From Liolophura sinensis (taxonomy: Eukaryota > Mollusca > Polyplacophora > Chitonida > Chitonidae): 64,000 bases of DNA. How positions within the stretch are numbered: position 1 is the stretch's first letter; every line of letters starts with the position of its first letter. Shown piece after piece: positions 1 through 12,900 of the stretch. The position numbers were made by a program, and so were the translations under genes. The stretch spans positions 1 to 64,000 of the forward strand of contig NW_027017966.1 of NCBI RefSeq assembly GCF_032854445.1, read 5' to 3'. The notes below the pieces were generated by a model. It searched no databases and was not told where the DNA came from. It saw only the letters and a program-made list of their open reading frames with translations.

Positions 1-3000
1 ATTGCAAATTTCCTTGGTTTCCATGGAGTAAGAGCCGTTGCTGGGCACGTGATCTTGACATCATTGATTATTCATTTGTGGCTACAGCCAAAAGTATGTC
101 GGAGAGCAACGCGGTTTGCACCATTCGATTTCTCGTCACAAAATACGTCGATTAAGCCTCTTACCAGCAGCATTGGAACAGTTTTTCTACTTTTGGATTT
201 TTGCCTGGTCGTTTTGCGAATTGAAATCGGCTACATTAACTATGTACAATCGCGACTGGTCATTACTATATTTCAACTTTTCATTATAAGTTATGTGCCC
301 TTCGGTAGCCCAGACGACGTCAAATCTTTGGCCAAGCCCATTTAACTCACCCAACAAATGTCTTACTTCTAAGTCGAAGACAAACTCAATGTCTTTATCT
401 ACATGTAGAAAAACCACACCATTTGTATATAAAAAACAAAGGTACTTGATACAAATCCGCTGTAAAAAGTACAATTGAACACTGACCCACATCAATAAGG
501 TGCCAAAGGATGCGCAATTGGGCCAGGCATCTCCAGCTGTTGAAAAATTGCAAATTCCTTGGTTTCCATGGAGTAAGAGCCGTTGCTGGGCACGTGATCT
601 TGACATCATTGATTATTCATTTGTGGCTACAGCCAAAAGTATTGGTCGAGAGCAACGCGGTTTGCACCATTCGATTTCTCGTCACAAAATACGTCGATTA
701 GCCTCTTACCAGCAGCATTGGAACAGTTTTTCTACTTTTGGATTTTTGCCTGGTCTTTTTGCTAATTTAAATCGCTACATTAACATGTACAATCGCGACT
801 GGTCATTACTATATTCAACATTTCAGTATAAGTTATGTTGCCCTTCGGTAGCCAGACGACGTCAAATCTTTGGCCAAGCCCATTTAACTCACCAGCAAAT
901 GTCTTTTTCTAAGTCGAAGACAAATCAATGTCTTTATCTACATGTAGAAAAACCACATCACCATTTTGTAATAAAAAAACAAAAGGTACTTGATACAATC
1001 CGCTGTAAAAAGTAACAATTGAACACAGACCCACATCAATAAGGTGCCAAAAGGATGCGCAATTGGGCCAGGCATCTCCAGCTGTTGAAAAATTGCATAT
1101 TTCTCTTGGTTTTCTCATGGAGTAAGAGCCGTTGCTGGGCCACGTGATCTTGACATCATTGATTATTCATTTGTGGCTACAGCCAAAGTATTGGTCGGAG
1201 AGCAACGGTCGGTTTGCACCATTCGATTTCTCGTCACAAATACGTCGGATTAGCCTCTTACCAGCAGCATTGGAACAGTTTTTCTACTTTTGGATTTTTG
1301 CCTGGTCCTTTTTGCTAATTTAAATCGGCTACATTAACTATGTACAATCGCGACTGGTCATTACTATATTCAACATTTCTATTATAAGTTATGTGCCCTT
1401 CGGTAGCCCAGACGACGTCAAATCTTTGGGCAAGCCCATTAACTCACCCAGCCAAATGTCTTTTTTTCTAAGTCGGAAGACCAAATCACATTGTCTTTAT
1501 CTACATGTAGAAAAACCACACCATTTGTATGTAAAAAAAAACAAAAGGTACTTGATACAATCCGCTGTAAAAAGTACAATTGAACACTGACCCACATCAA
1601 TAAGGTGCCAAAGGATGCGCAATTGGGCCAGGCATCTCCAGCTGTTGAAAAATTGCAAATTTCCTTGGTTTCCCATGGAGTAAGAGCCGTTGCTGGGCAC
1701 GTGATCTTGACATCATTGATTATTCATTTGTGGCTACAGCCAAAAGTATTGGTCGGAGAGCAACGCGGTTTGCACCATTCGATTTCTCGTCACAAAAATA
1801 CGTCGGATTAGCCTTCTTACCAGCAGCATTGGGAACAGTTTTTTCCACTTTTGGATTTTTGCCTGGTCTTTTTGCTAATTTAAATCGGCTACATTAACTA
1901 TGTACAATCGCGACTGGTCATTACTATATTCAACATTTCATTATAAGTTATGTGCCCTTCGGTAGCCCAGACGACGTCAAATCTTTGGGCCAAGCCCATT
2001 TAACTCACCCAGCAAATGTCTTTTTCTAAGTCGAAGACAAACTCAATGTCTTTATCTACATGTAGAAAAACCACACCATTTGTATATAAAAAAAACAAAA
2101 GGTACTTGATACAATCCGCTGTAAAAAGTACAATTGAACACTGACCCACATCAATAAGGTGCCAAAGGATGCGCAATTGGCCAGGCATCTCCAGCTGTTG
2201 AAAAATTGCAATTTCCTTGGTTTCCATGGAGTAAGAGCCGTTGCTGGCACGTGATCTTGACATCATTGATTATTCATTTGTGGCTACAGCCAAAAGTATT
2301 GGTCGAGGAGCAACGCGGTTTGCACCATTCGATTTCTCGTCACAAAATACGTCGGATTAGCCTCTTACCAGCAGCATTGGAACAGTTTTCCTACTTTTGG
2401 ATTTTTGCCTGGTCTTTTTGCGAATTGAAATCGGCTACATTAACTATGTACAATCGCGACTGGTCAATTACTATATTCAACTTTTCATTATAAGTTATGT
2501 GCCCTTCGGTAGCCCAGACGACGTCAAATCTTTGGGCCAAGCCCATTTAACTCACCCAACAAATGTCTTACTTCTAAGTCGAAGACAAACTCAATGTCTT
2601 TATCTACATGTAGAAAAACCACACCATTTGTATATAAAAAAAACAAAAGGTACTTGATACAATCCGCTGTAAAAAGTACAATTGAACACTGACCCACATC
2701 AATAAGGTGCCAAAGGATGCGCAATTGGGCCAGGCATCTCCAGCTGTTGAAAAAATTGCAAAATTTCCTTGGTTTCCATGGAGTAAGAGCCGTTGCTGGC
2801 ACGTGATCTTGACATCATTGATTATTCATTGTGGCTACAGCCAAAAGTATTGGTCGGAGAGCAACGCGGTTTGCACCATTCGATTTCTCGTCACAAAATA
2901 CGTCGGATTAGCCTCTTACCAGCAGCATTGGAACAGTTTTTCCACTTTTGGATTTTGCCTGGTCTTTTTGGTAATTGAAATCGGCTGCATTAACTATGTA

Positions 3001-6000
3001 CAATCGCGACTGGTCATTACTATATTCAACTTTTCATTATAAGTTATGTGCCCTTCGGTAGCCCAGACGACGTCAAATCTTTGGGCCAAGCCCATTTAAC
3101 TCACCCAACAAATGTCTTACTTCTAAGTCGAAGACAAACTCAATGTCTTTATCTACATGTAGAAAAACCACACCATTTGTATGTAAAAAAAACAAAAGGT
3201 ACTTGATACAATCCGCTGTAAAAAGTACAATTGAACACTGACCCACATCAATAAGGTGCCAAAGGATGCGCAATTGGGGCCAGGCATCTCCAGCTGTTGA
3301 AAAATTGCAAATTTCCTTGTTTCCATGGAGTAAGAGCCGTTGCTGGGCACGTGATCTTGACATCATTGATTATTCATTTGTGGCTACAGCCAAAAGTATT
3401 GGTCGGAGAGCAACGCGTTTGCACCATTCGATTTCTCGTCACAAAATACGTCGGATTAGCCTCTTACCAGCAGCATTGGAACAGTTTTTCCACTTTTGGA
3501 TTTTTGCCTGGTCTTTTTGCTAATTTAAATCGGCTACATTAACTATGTACAATCGCGACTGGTCATTACTATATTCAACATTTCATTATAAGTTATGTGC
3601 CCTTCGGTAGCCCAGACGACGTCAAATCTTTGGGCCAAGCCCATTTAACTCACCCAGCAAATGTCTTTTTTCTAAGTCGAAGACAAACTCAATGTCTTTA
3701 TCTACATGTAGAAAAACCACACCATTTGTATATAAAAAAAACAAAAGGTACTTGATACAATCCGCTGTAAAAGTACAATTGAACACTGACCCACATCAAT
3801 AAGGTGCCAAAGGATGCGCAATTGGGCCAGGCATCTCCAGCTGTTGAAAAATTGCAAATTTCCTTGGTTTCCATGGAGTAAGAGCCGTTGCTGGGCACGT
3901 GATCTTGACATCATTGATTATTCATTTGTGGCTACAGCCAAAAGTATTGGTCGGAGAGCAACGCGGTTTGCACCATTCGATTTCTCGTCACAAAATACGT
4001 CGGATTAGCCTCTTACCAGCAGCATTGGAACAGTTTTTCTACTTTTGGATTTTTGCCTGGTCTTTTTGCGAATTGAAATCGGCTACATTAACTATGTACA
4101 ATCGCGACTGGTCATTACTATATTCAACTTTTCATTATAAGTTATGTGCCCTTCGGTAGCCCAGACGACGTCAAATCTTTGGGCAAGCCCATTTAACTCA
4201 CCCAACAAATGTCTTACTTCTAAGTCGAAGACAAACTCAATGTCTTTATCTACATGTAGAAAAACCACACCATTTGTATATAAAAAAAAACAAAAGGTAC
4301 TTGATACAATCCGCTGTAAAAAGTACAATTGAACACTGACCCACATCAATAAGGTGCCAAAGGATGCGCAATTGGGCCAGGCATCTCCAGCTGTTGAAAA
4401 ATTGCAAATTTCCTTGGTTTCCATGGAGTAAGAGCCGTTGCTGGGCACGTGATCTTGACATCATTGATTATTCATTTGTGGCTACAGCCAAAAGTATTGG
4501 TCGGAGAGCAACGCGGTTTGCACCATTCGATTTCTCGTCACAAAATACGTCGGATTAGCCTCTTACCAGCAGCATTGGAACAGTTTTTCCACTTTTGGAT
4601 TTTTGCCTGGTCTTTTTGGTAATTGAAATCGGCTGCATTAACTATGTACAATCGCGACTGGTCATTACTATATTCAACTTTTCATTATAAGTTATGTGCC
4701 CTTCGTAGCCCAGACGACGTCAAACCTTGGGGCCAAGCCCATTTAACTCACCCAACAAATGTAAGTCGAAGACAAACTCAATGTCTTTATCTACATGTAT
4801 AAAAACCACACCATTTGTATGTAAAAAAAACAAAAGGTACTTGATACAATCCGCTGTAAAAAGTACAATTGAACACTGACCCACATCAATAAGGTGCCAA
4901 AGGATGCGCAATTGGGCCAGGCATCTCCAGCTGTTGAAAAAATTGCAAATTTCCTTGGTTTCCATGGAGTAAGAGCCGTTGCTGGGCACGTGATCTTGAA
5001 CATCATTGATTATTCATTTGTGGCTACAGCCAAAAGTATTGGTCGGAGAGCAACGCGGTTTGCACCATTCGATTTCTCGTCACAAAATACGTCGGATTAG
5101 CCTCTTACCAGCAGCATTGGAAACAGTTTTTTCCACTTTTGGATTTTTGCCTGGTCTTTTTGCGAATTGAAATCGGCTACATTAACTATGTACAATCGCG
5201 ACTGGTCATTACTATATTCAACTTTTCATTATAAGTTATGTGCCCTTCGGTAGCCCAGACGACGTCAAATCTTTGGGCCAAGCCCATTTAACTCACCCAA
5301 CAAATGTCTTACTTCTAAGTCGAAGACAAACTCAATGTCTTTATCTACATGTAGAAAAAACCACACCATTTGTATATAAAAAAAAACAAAAGGTACTTGA
5401 TACAATCCGCTGTAAAAAGTACAATTGAACACTGACCCACATCAATAAGGTGCCAAAGGATGCGCAATTGGGGCCAGGCATCTCCAGCTGTTGAAAAATT
5501 GCAAATTTCCTTGGTTCCATGGAGTAAGAGCCGTTGCTGGGCACGTGATCTTGACATCATTGATTATTCATTTGTGGCTACAGCCAAAACTATTGGTCGG
5601 AGAGCAACGCGGTTTGCACCATTCGATTTCTCGTCACAAAATACGTCGGATTAGCATCTTACCACACAGCATTGGAACAGTTTTTCTACTTTTGGATTTT
5701 TGCCTGGTATTTTTGCGAATTGAAATCGGCTACATTAACTATGTACAATCGCTACTGGTCATTACTATATTCAACTTTTCATTATAAGTTATGTGCCCTT
5801 CGGTAGCCCAGACGACGTCAAATCTTTGGGCGAAGCCCATTTAACTCACCCAACAAATGTCTTACATCTAAGTCGAAGACAAACTCAATGTCTTTATCTA
5901 CATGTAGAAAAACCACACCAATTGTATATAAAAAAAACACAAGGTACTTGATACAATCCGCTGTAAAAAGTACAATTGAACACTGACCCACATCAATAAG

Positions 6001-7370
6001 GTGCCAAAGGATGCGCAATTGGGCCAGGCATCTCCAGCTGTTGAAAAATTGCAAATTTCCTTGGTTTCCATGGAGTAAGAGCCGTTGCTGGACACGTGAT
6101 CTTGACATCCATTGATTATTCATTTGTGGCTACAGCCAAAAGTATTGGTCGGAGAGCAACGCGGTTTGCACCATTCGATTTCTCGTCACAAAATACGTCG
6201 GATTAGCCTCTTACCAGCAGCATTGGAAACAGTTTTTTCCACTTTTGTATTTTTGCCTGGTCTTTTTGCGAATTGAAATCGGCTACATTAACTATGTACA
6301 ATCGCGACTGGTCATTACTATATTCAACTTTTCATTATAAGTTATGTGCCCTTCGGTAGCCCAGACGACGTCAAATCTTTGGCCAAGCCCATTTAACTCA
6401 CCCAACAAATGTCTTACTTCTAAGTCGAAGACAAACTCAATGTCTTTATCTACATGTAGAAAAACCACACCATTTGTATATAAAAAAAAACAAAAGGTAC
6501 TTGATACAATCCGCTGTAAAAAGTACAATTGAACACTGACCCCACATCAATAAGGTGCCAAAGGATGCGCAATTGGGCCAGGCATCTCCAGCTGTTGAAA
6601 AATTGCAAATTTCCTTGGTTTCCATGGAGTAAGAGCCGTTGCTGGGCACGTGATCTTGACATCATTGATTATTCATTTGTGGCTACAGCCAAAAGTATTG
6701 GTCGGAGAGCAACGCGGTTTGCACCATTCGATTTCTCGTCACAAAATACGTCGGATTAGCCTCTTACCAGCAGCATTGGAACAGTTTTTCCACTTTTGGA
6801 TTTTTGCCTGGTCATTTTGCTAATTGAAATCGGCTACATTAACTATGTACAATCGCGACTGGTCATTACTATATTCAACATTTCATTATAAGTTATGTGC
6901 CCTTCGGTAGCCCAGACGACGTCAAATCTTTGGGCCAAGCCCATTTAACTCACCCAGCAAATGTCTTACTTCTAAGTCGAAGACAAACTCAATGTCTTTA
7001 TCTACATGTAGAAAAACCACACCATTTGTATATAAAAAAAACACAAGGTACTTGATACAACCCGCTGTAAAAAGTACAATTGAACACTGACCCACATCAA
7101 TAAGGTGCCAAAGGATGCGCAATTGGGCCAGGCATCTCCAGCTGTTGAAAAATTGCAAATTTCCTTGGTTTCCATGGAGTAAGAGCCGTTGCTGGGCACG
7201 TGATCTTGACATCATTGATTATTCATTTGTGGCTACAGCCAAAAGTATTGGTCGGAGAGCAACGCGGTTGCACCATTCGATTTCTTCGTCACAAAATACG
7301 TCGGATTAGCCTCTTACCAGCAGCATTGGAACAGTTTTTCCACTTTTGGATTTTTGCCTGTCCTTTTGCT
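1..7370. repeat. Indel-rich left portion of the satellite
   Basis: About 13 monomers here have irregular lengths. Intervals between successive GACGTC sites are 542, 556, 559, 547, then mostly 549, and later 545, 553, 553 and 551, against a near-constant 550 further right. The differences are overwhelmingly one-base gains or losses in short runs, for example GTCGGAG/GTCGAG, TTTTTCT/TTTTTTCT, ATTGGGCC/ATTGGGGCC and an extra C in TTTCTCATGGAG near 1117. They cluster most in the first 2 kb. Substitutions are not correspondingly raised. Residual long-read error near a contig or coverage edge is the likelier cause. Some variants here (TATGTAAA near 3181 and 4819, GGCTGCATT near 2984) match the zone C set. 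Confidence 0.85.
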
Positions 7371-7466
7371 ATTTGAAATCGGCTACATTAACTATGTACA
7401 ATCGCGACTGGTCATTACTATATTCAACTTTTCATTATAAGTTATGTGCCCTTCGGTAGCCCAGAC

Positions 7467-9665
7467 GACGTCAAATCTTTGGGCCAAGCTCATTTAACTC
7501 ACCCAACAAATGTCTTACTTCTAAGTCGAAGACAAACTCAATGTCTTTATCTACATGTAGAAAAACCACACCATTTGTATATAAAAAAAACAAAAGGTAC
7601 TTGATACAATCCGCTGTAAAAAGTACAATTGAACACTGACCCACATCAATAAGGTGCCAAAGGATGCGCAATTGGGCCAGGCATCTCCAGCTGTTGAAAA
7701 ATTGCAAATTTCCTTGGTTTCCATGGAGTAAGAGCCGTTGCTGGGCACGTGATCTTGACATCATTGATTATTCATTTGTGGCTACAGCCAAAAGTATTGG
7801 TCGGAGAGCAACGCGGTTTGCACCATTCGATTTCTCGTCACAAAATACGTCGGATTAGCCTCTTACCAGCAGCATTGGAACAGTTTTTCCACTTTTGGAT
7901 TTTTGCCTGGTCTTTTTGCTAATTGAAATCGGCTACATTAACTATGTACAATCGCTACTGGTCATTACTATATTCAACTTTTCATTATAAGTTATGTGCC
8001 CTTCGGTAGCCCAGACGACGTCAAATCTTTGGGCCAAGCCCATTTACTCACCCAGCAAATGTCTTACTCCTAAGTCGAAGACAAACTCAATGTCTTTATC
8101 TACATGTAGAAAAACCACACCATTTGTATATAAAAAAAACAAAAGGTACTTGATACAATCCGCTGTAAAAAGTACAATTGAACACTGACCCACATCAATA
8201 AGGTGCCAAAGGATGCGCAATTGGGCCAGGCATCTCCAGCTGTTGAAAAATTGCAAATTTCCTTGGTTTCCATGGAGTAAGAGCCGTTGCTGGACACGTG
8301 ATCTTGACATCATTGATTATTCACTTGTGGCTACAGCCAAAAGTATTGGTCGGAGAGCAACGCGGTTTGCACCATTCGATTTCTCGTCACAAAATACGTC
8401 GGATTAGCCTCTTACCAGCAGCATTGGAACAGTTTTTCCACTTTTGGATTTTTGCCTGGTCTTTTTGCTAATTGAAATCTGCTACATTAACTATGTACAA
8501 TCGCGACTGGTCATTACTATATTCAACATTTCATTATAAGTTATGTGCCCTTCGGTAGCCCAGACGACGTCAAATCTTTGGGCCAAGCCCATTTAACTCA
8601 CCCAGCAAATGTCTTCCTTCTAAGTCGAAGACAAACTCAATGTCTTTATCTACATGTAGAAAAACCACACCATTTGTATATAAAAAAAACACAAGGTACT
8701 TGATACAACCCGCTGTAAAAAGTACAATTGAACACTGACCCACATCAATAAGGTGCCAAAGGATGCGCAATTGGGCCAGGCATCTCCAGCTGTTGAAAAA
8801 TTGCAAATTTCCTTGGTTTCCATGGAGTAAGAGCCGTTGCTGGGCACGTGATCTTGACATCATTGATTATTCATTTGTGGCTACAGCCAAAAGTATTGGT
8901 CGGAGAGCAACGCGGTTTGCACCATTCGATTTCTCGTCACAAAATACGTCGGATTAGCCTCTTGCCAGCAGCATTGGAACAGTTTTTCTACTTTTGGATT
9001 TTTGCCAGGTCTTTTTGCTAATTGAAATCGGCTACATTAACTATGTACAATCGCGACTGGTCATTACTATATTCAACTTTTCATTATAAGTTATGTGCCC
9101 TTCGGTAGCCCAGACGACGTCAAATCTTTGGGCCAAGCCCATTTAACTCACCCAACAAATGTCTTACTTCTAAGTCGAAGACAAACTCAATGTCTTTATC
9201 TACATGTAGAAAAACCACACCATTTGTATATAAAAAAAACAAAAGGTACTTGATACAATCCGCTGTAAAAAGTACAATTGAACACTGACCCACATCAATA
9301 AGGTGCCAAAGGATGCGCAATTGGGCCAGGCATCTCCAGCTGTTGAAAAATTGCAAATTTACTTGGTTTCCATGGAGTAAGAGCCGTTGCTGGGCACGTG
9401 ATCTTGACATCATTGATTATTCATTTGTGGCTACAGCCAAAAGTATTGGTCGGAGAGCAACGCGGTTTGCACCATTCGATTTCTCGTCACAAAATACGTC
9501 GGATTAGCCTCTTACCAGCAGCATTGGAACAGTTTTTCCACTTTTGAATTTTTGCCTGGTCTTTTTGCTAATTGAAATCGGCTACATTAACTATGTACAA
9601 TCGCGACTGGTCATTACTATATTCAACTTTTCATTATAAGTTATGTGCCCTTCGGTAGCCCAGAC
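7467..9665. repeat. Zone A, left part: four monomers in abbreviated HOR order
   Basis: The first regular-length monomers carry zone A marks but not in canonical order. The unit at 7467 has the CCAAGCTCATT mark of HOR position a. The unit at 8017 has the GGACACGTG mark of position d. The unit at 8566 has the GTCTTCCTTC and CAACCCGC marks shared by positions e and k. The unit at 9116 carries a private TTTACTTGG near 9358. They lead into an ordered run that starts with position f at 9666. I read this as an HOR copy shortened by deletion, with moderate confidence. Confidence 0.55.
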
Positions 9666-9678
9666 GACGTCAAATCTT

Positions 9679-9691
9679 TGGGCCAAGCCCA
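9679..9691. other. Small hairpin TGGGC-CAA-GCCCA in each monomer
   Basis: A perfect 5-bp inverted repeat with a 3-base loop lies just after the GACGTC site of nearly every monomer. The stem is broken in the copies that read CCAAGCTCATT (for example near 7488, 13008, 17937, 24537 and 30590). It also loses or gains a base in some indel-rich copies (near 330, 4183 and 6380). The stem is short and may have no function. It is listed as a fixed landmark of the monomer. Confidence 0.4.
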
Positions 9692-9748
9692 TTTAACTCA
9701 CCCAACAAATGTCTTACTTCTAAGTCGAAGACAAACTCAATGTCTTTA

Positions 9749-9760
9749 TCTACATGTAGA
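9749..9760. other. 12-bp perfect palindrome TCTACATGTAGA
   Basis: This perfect dyad is present in nearly every monomer, about 85 bp after the GACGTC site. It is a candidate protein-binding or nucleosome-phasing landmark, but that is inference only. The few copies that break it include one near 4796 (ACATGTATAA) and one near 42214 (ACATGTAGGA), both in indel-rich patches. A shortened duplicate of its right half appears at the rearranged end of the array near 63935. Confidence 0.5.
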
Positions 9761-9776
9761 AAAACCACACCATTTG

Positions 9777-9789
9777 TATATAAAAAAAA
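9777..9789 (+). promoter_or_regulatory. TATA-box-like A-rich run TATATAAAAAAAA (function unproven)
   Basis: Each monomer carries TATATA or TATGTA followed by usually eight adenines. The TATATAAA form matches a polymerase II TATA-box consensus. In zone C about half the monomers carry TATGTAAA instead, and three copies near 52700, 53800 and 56000 read TATATGAAA. Run length varies (seven A near 15287, nine near 21338). Transcription cannot be inferred from this alone, because A-rich tracts are common in satellites for structural reasons such as DNA bending. No start site or coding region follows. Confidence 0.25.
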
Positions 9790-9944
9790 CACAAGGTACT
9801 TGATACAATCCGCTGTAAAAAGTACAATTGAACACTGACCCACATCAATAAGGTGCCAAAGGATGCGCAATTGGGCCAGGCATCTCCAGCTGTTGAAAAA
9901 TTGCAAATTTCCTTGGTTTCCATGGAGTAAGAGCCGTTGCTGGG

Positions 9945-9950
9945 CACGTG
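9945..9950. promoter_or_regulatory. CACGTG hexamer (E-box/G-box type) in each monomer
   Basis: A palindromic CACGTG, the core bound by bHLH-type (or plant bZIP) factors, occurs once per monomer within GGGCACGTGATC or GGACACGTGATC. It is kept almost everywhere; the copy at about 26998 reads GGCAAGTGATC and has lost it. Conservation here mostly reflects homogenisation of the array, so regulatory use is speculation. Confidence 0.25.
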
Positions 9951-12900
9951 ATCTTGACATCATTGATTATTCATTTGTGGCTACAGCCAAAAGTATTGGT
10001 CGGAGAGCAACGCGGTTTGCACCATTCGATTTCTCGTCACAAAATACGTCGGATTAGCATCTTACCAACAGCATTGGAACAGTTTTTCTACTTTTGGATT
10101 TTTGCCTGGTCTTTTTGCGAATTGAAATCGGCTACATTAACTATGTACAATCGCGACTGGTCATTACTATATTCAACTTTTCATTATAAGTTATGTGCCC
10201 TTCGGTAGCCCAGACGACGTCAAATCTTTGGGCCAAGCCCATTTAACTCACCCAGCAAATGTCTTACTCCTAAATCGAAGACAAACTCAATGTCTTTATC
10301 TACATGTAGAAAAACCACACCATTTGTATATAAAAAAAACAAAAGGTACTTGATACAATCCGCTGTAAAAAGTACAATTAAACACTGACCCACATCAATA
10401 AGGTGCCAAAGGATGCGCAATTGGGCCAGGCATCTCCAGCTGTTGAAAAATTGCAAATTTCCTTGGTTTCCATGGAGTAAGAGCCGTTGCTGGGCACGTG
10501 ATCTTGACATCATTGATTATTCATTTGTGGCTACAGCCAAAAGAATTGGTCGGAGAGCAACGCGGTTTGCACCATTCGATTTCTCGTCACAAAATACGTC
10601 GGATTAGCCTCTTACCAACAGCATTGGAACAGTTTTTCCACTTTTGGATTTTTGCCTGGTCTTTTTGCGAATTGAAATCGGCTACATTACCTATGTACAA
10701 TCGCGACTGGTCATTACTATATTCAACTTTTCATTATAAGTTATGTGCCCTTCGGTAGCCCAGACGACGTCAAATCTTTGGGCCAAGCCCATTTAACTCA
10801 CCCAACAAATGTCTTACTTCTAAGTCGAAGACAAACTCAATGTCTTTATCTACATGTAGAAAAACCACACCATTTGTATATAAAAAAAACAAAAGGTACT
10901 TGATACAATCCGCTGTAAAAAGTACAATTGAACACTGACCCACATCAATAAGGTGCCAAAGGATGCGCAATTGGGCCAGGCATCTCCAGCTGTTGAAAAA
11001 TTGCAAATTTCCTTGGTTTCCATGGAGTAAGAGCCGTTGCTGGGCACGTGATCTTGACATCATTGATTATTCATTTGTGGCTACAGCCAAAAGTATTGGT
11101 CGGAGAGCAACGCGGTTTACACCATTCGATTTCTCGTCACAAAATACGTCGGATTAGCCTCTTACCAACAGCATTGGAACAGTTTTTCCACTTTTGGATT
11201 TTTGCCTGGTCATTTTGCTAATTGAAATCGGCTACATTAACTATGTACAATCGCGACTGGTCATTACTATATTCAACATTTCATTATAAGTTATGTGCCC
11301 TTCGGTAGCCCAGACGACGTCAAATCTTTGGGCCAAGCCCATTTAACTCACCCAGCAAATGTCTTACTCCTAAATCGAAGACAAACTCAATGTCTTTATC
11401 TACATGTAGAAAAACCACACCATTTCTATATAAAAAAAACAAAAGGTACTTGATACAATCCGCTGTAAAAAAAACAATTGAACACTGACTCACATCAATA
11501 AGGTGCCAAAGGATGCGCAATTGGGCCAGGCATCTCCAGCTGTTGAAAAATTGCAAATTTCCTTGATTTTGCATGCAGTAAGAGCCGTTGCTGGACACGT
11601 GATCTTGACATCATTGATTATTCACTTGTGGCTACAGCCAAAAGTATTGGTCGGAGAGCAACGCGGTTTGCACCATTCGATTTCTCGTCACAAAATACGT
11701 CGGATTAGCCTCTTACCAGCAGCATTGGAACAGTTTTTCCACTTTTGGATTTTTGCCTGGTCTTTTTGCTAATTGAAATCGGCTACATTAACTATGTACA
11801 ATCGCGACTGGTCATTACTATATTCAACATTTCATTATAAGTTATGTGCCCTTCGGTAGCCCAGACGACGTCAAATCTTTGGGCCAAGCCCATTTAACTC
11901 ACCCAGCAAATGTCTTCCTTCTAAGTCGAAGACAAACTCAATGTCTTTATCTACATGTAGAAAAACCACACCATTTGTATATAAAAAAAACACAAGGTAC
12001 TTGATACAACCCGCTGTAAAAAGTACAATTGAACACTGACCCACATCAATAAGGTGCCAAAGGATGCGCAATTGGGCCAGGCATCTCCAGCTGTTGAAAA
12101 ATTGCAAATTTCCTTGGTTTCCATGGAGTAAGAGCCGTTGCTGGGCACGTGATCTTGACATCATTGATTATTCATTTGTGGCTACAGCCAAAAGTATTGG
12201 TCGGAGAGCAACGCGGTCTGCACCATTCGATTTCTCGTCACAAAATACGTCGGATTAGCCTCTTAGCAGCAGCATTGGAACAGTTTTTCCACTTTTGGAT
12301 TTTTGCCAGGTCTTTTTGGTAATTGAAATCGGCTACATTAACTATGTACAATCGCGACTGGTCATTACTATATTCAACATTTCATTATAAGTTATGTGCC
12401 CTTCGGTAGCCCAGACGACGTCAAATCTTTGGGCCAAGCCCATTTAACTCACCCAGCAAATGTCTTACTCCTAAATCGAAGAAAAACTCAATGTCTTTAT
12501 CTACATGTAGAAAAACCACACCATTTGTATATAAAAAAAACAAAAGGTACTTGATACAATCCGCTGTAAAAAGTACAATTGAACACTGACCCACATCAAT
12601 AAGGTGCCAAAGGATGCGCAATTGGGCCAGGCATCTCCAGCTGTTGAAAAATTGCAAATTTCCTTGGTTTCCATGGAGTAAGAGCCGTTGCTGGGCACGT
12701 GATCTTGACATCATTGATTATTCACTTGTGGCTACAGCCAAAAGTATTGGTCGGAGAGCAACGCGGTTTGCACCATTCGATTTCTCGTCACAAAATACGT
12801 CGGATTAGCCTCTTACCAGCAGCATTGGAACAGTTTTTCCACTTTTGGATTTTTGCCTGGTCTTTTTGCTAATTTAAATCGGCTACATTAACTATGTACA

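Larger units (their letters stand above)
9666..10215. repeat. Reference monomer (exactly 550 bp)
   Basis: This clean copy runs from one GACGTC to the base before the next and can serve as a type monomer; the phase is arbitrary. It is about 40% G+C by hand count. In order it holds a 5-bp-stem hairpin (9679-9691), a 12-bp palindrome (9749-9760), a TATA-like A-rich run (9777-9789), an NcoI-type CCATGG, a CACGTG hexamer (9945-9950), and a CpG-rich segment around 10000-10050 with GTCGG, AACGCGG, TTCGAT and TACGTCGG. A T-rich stretch then precedes the CAATCGCGACTGG block. I found no convincing internal sub-repeat. Variable positions used later to tell monomers apart include AACTTTTC/AACATTTC, CCCAACA/CCCAGCA, CTAAGTCG/CTAAATCG, AACAAAAGG/AACACAAGG, CAATCCGC/CAACCCGC, TTCATTTG/TTCACTTG and GTCTTTTTG/GTCATTTTG. 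Confidence 0.9.

Noticed and set aside
187-609. Longer frames of 118-171 codons near the left edge and at 26095-26466 and 41497-41868
   Set aside because: They arise only where a one-base indel (for example TTTGGGCCAA reduced by a base) joins two frames of the monomer. Most lie in patches that look like read error, so these are artefacts of frame joining.
9670-9963. A minus-strand open frame of about 97 codons recurs in most monomers, with others of 64-89 codons on both strands
   Set aside because: The same bases stay open in several overlapping frames of both strands, as expected when one stop-poor sequence is repeated. Many differences between copies change amino acids, one-base indels break the frames without consequence, and I recognise no protein family. 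I do not annotate any as a gene.
9975-10035. tRNA-like or SINE-like origin: TGGCTACAG as an A box and CATTCGATTTC as a B box, about 50 bp apart
   Set aside because: The A-like string is out of register by one base, and the B-like string misses both leading G and one trailing C. No acceptor-stem pairing was seen. The resemblance is weak.
10027-10045. Possible CENP-B box at ATTCGATTTCTCGTCAC
   Set aside because: It keeps TTCG and the first CG of the essential CGGG but lacks the required A and the last two G. Three of nine essential positions fail. No better match was seen on either strand.
9863-10150. Ancient half-monomer duplication: ATGCGCAATTGGG compared with ATGTACAATCGCG about 280 bp on
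   Set aside because: Similarity covers only about 20 bases and does not extend convincingly on either side, so a dimeric origin of the 550-bp unit is not supported by eye.
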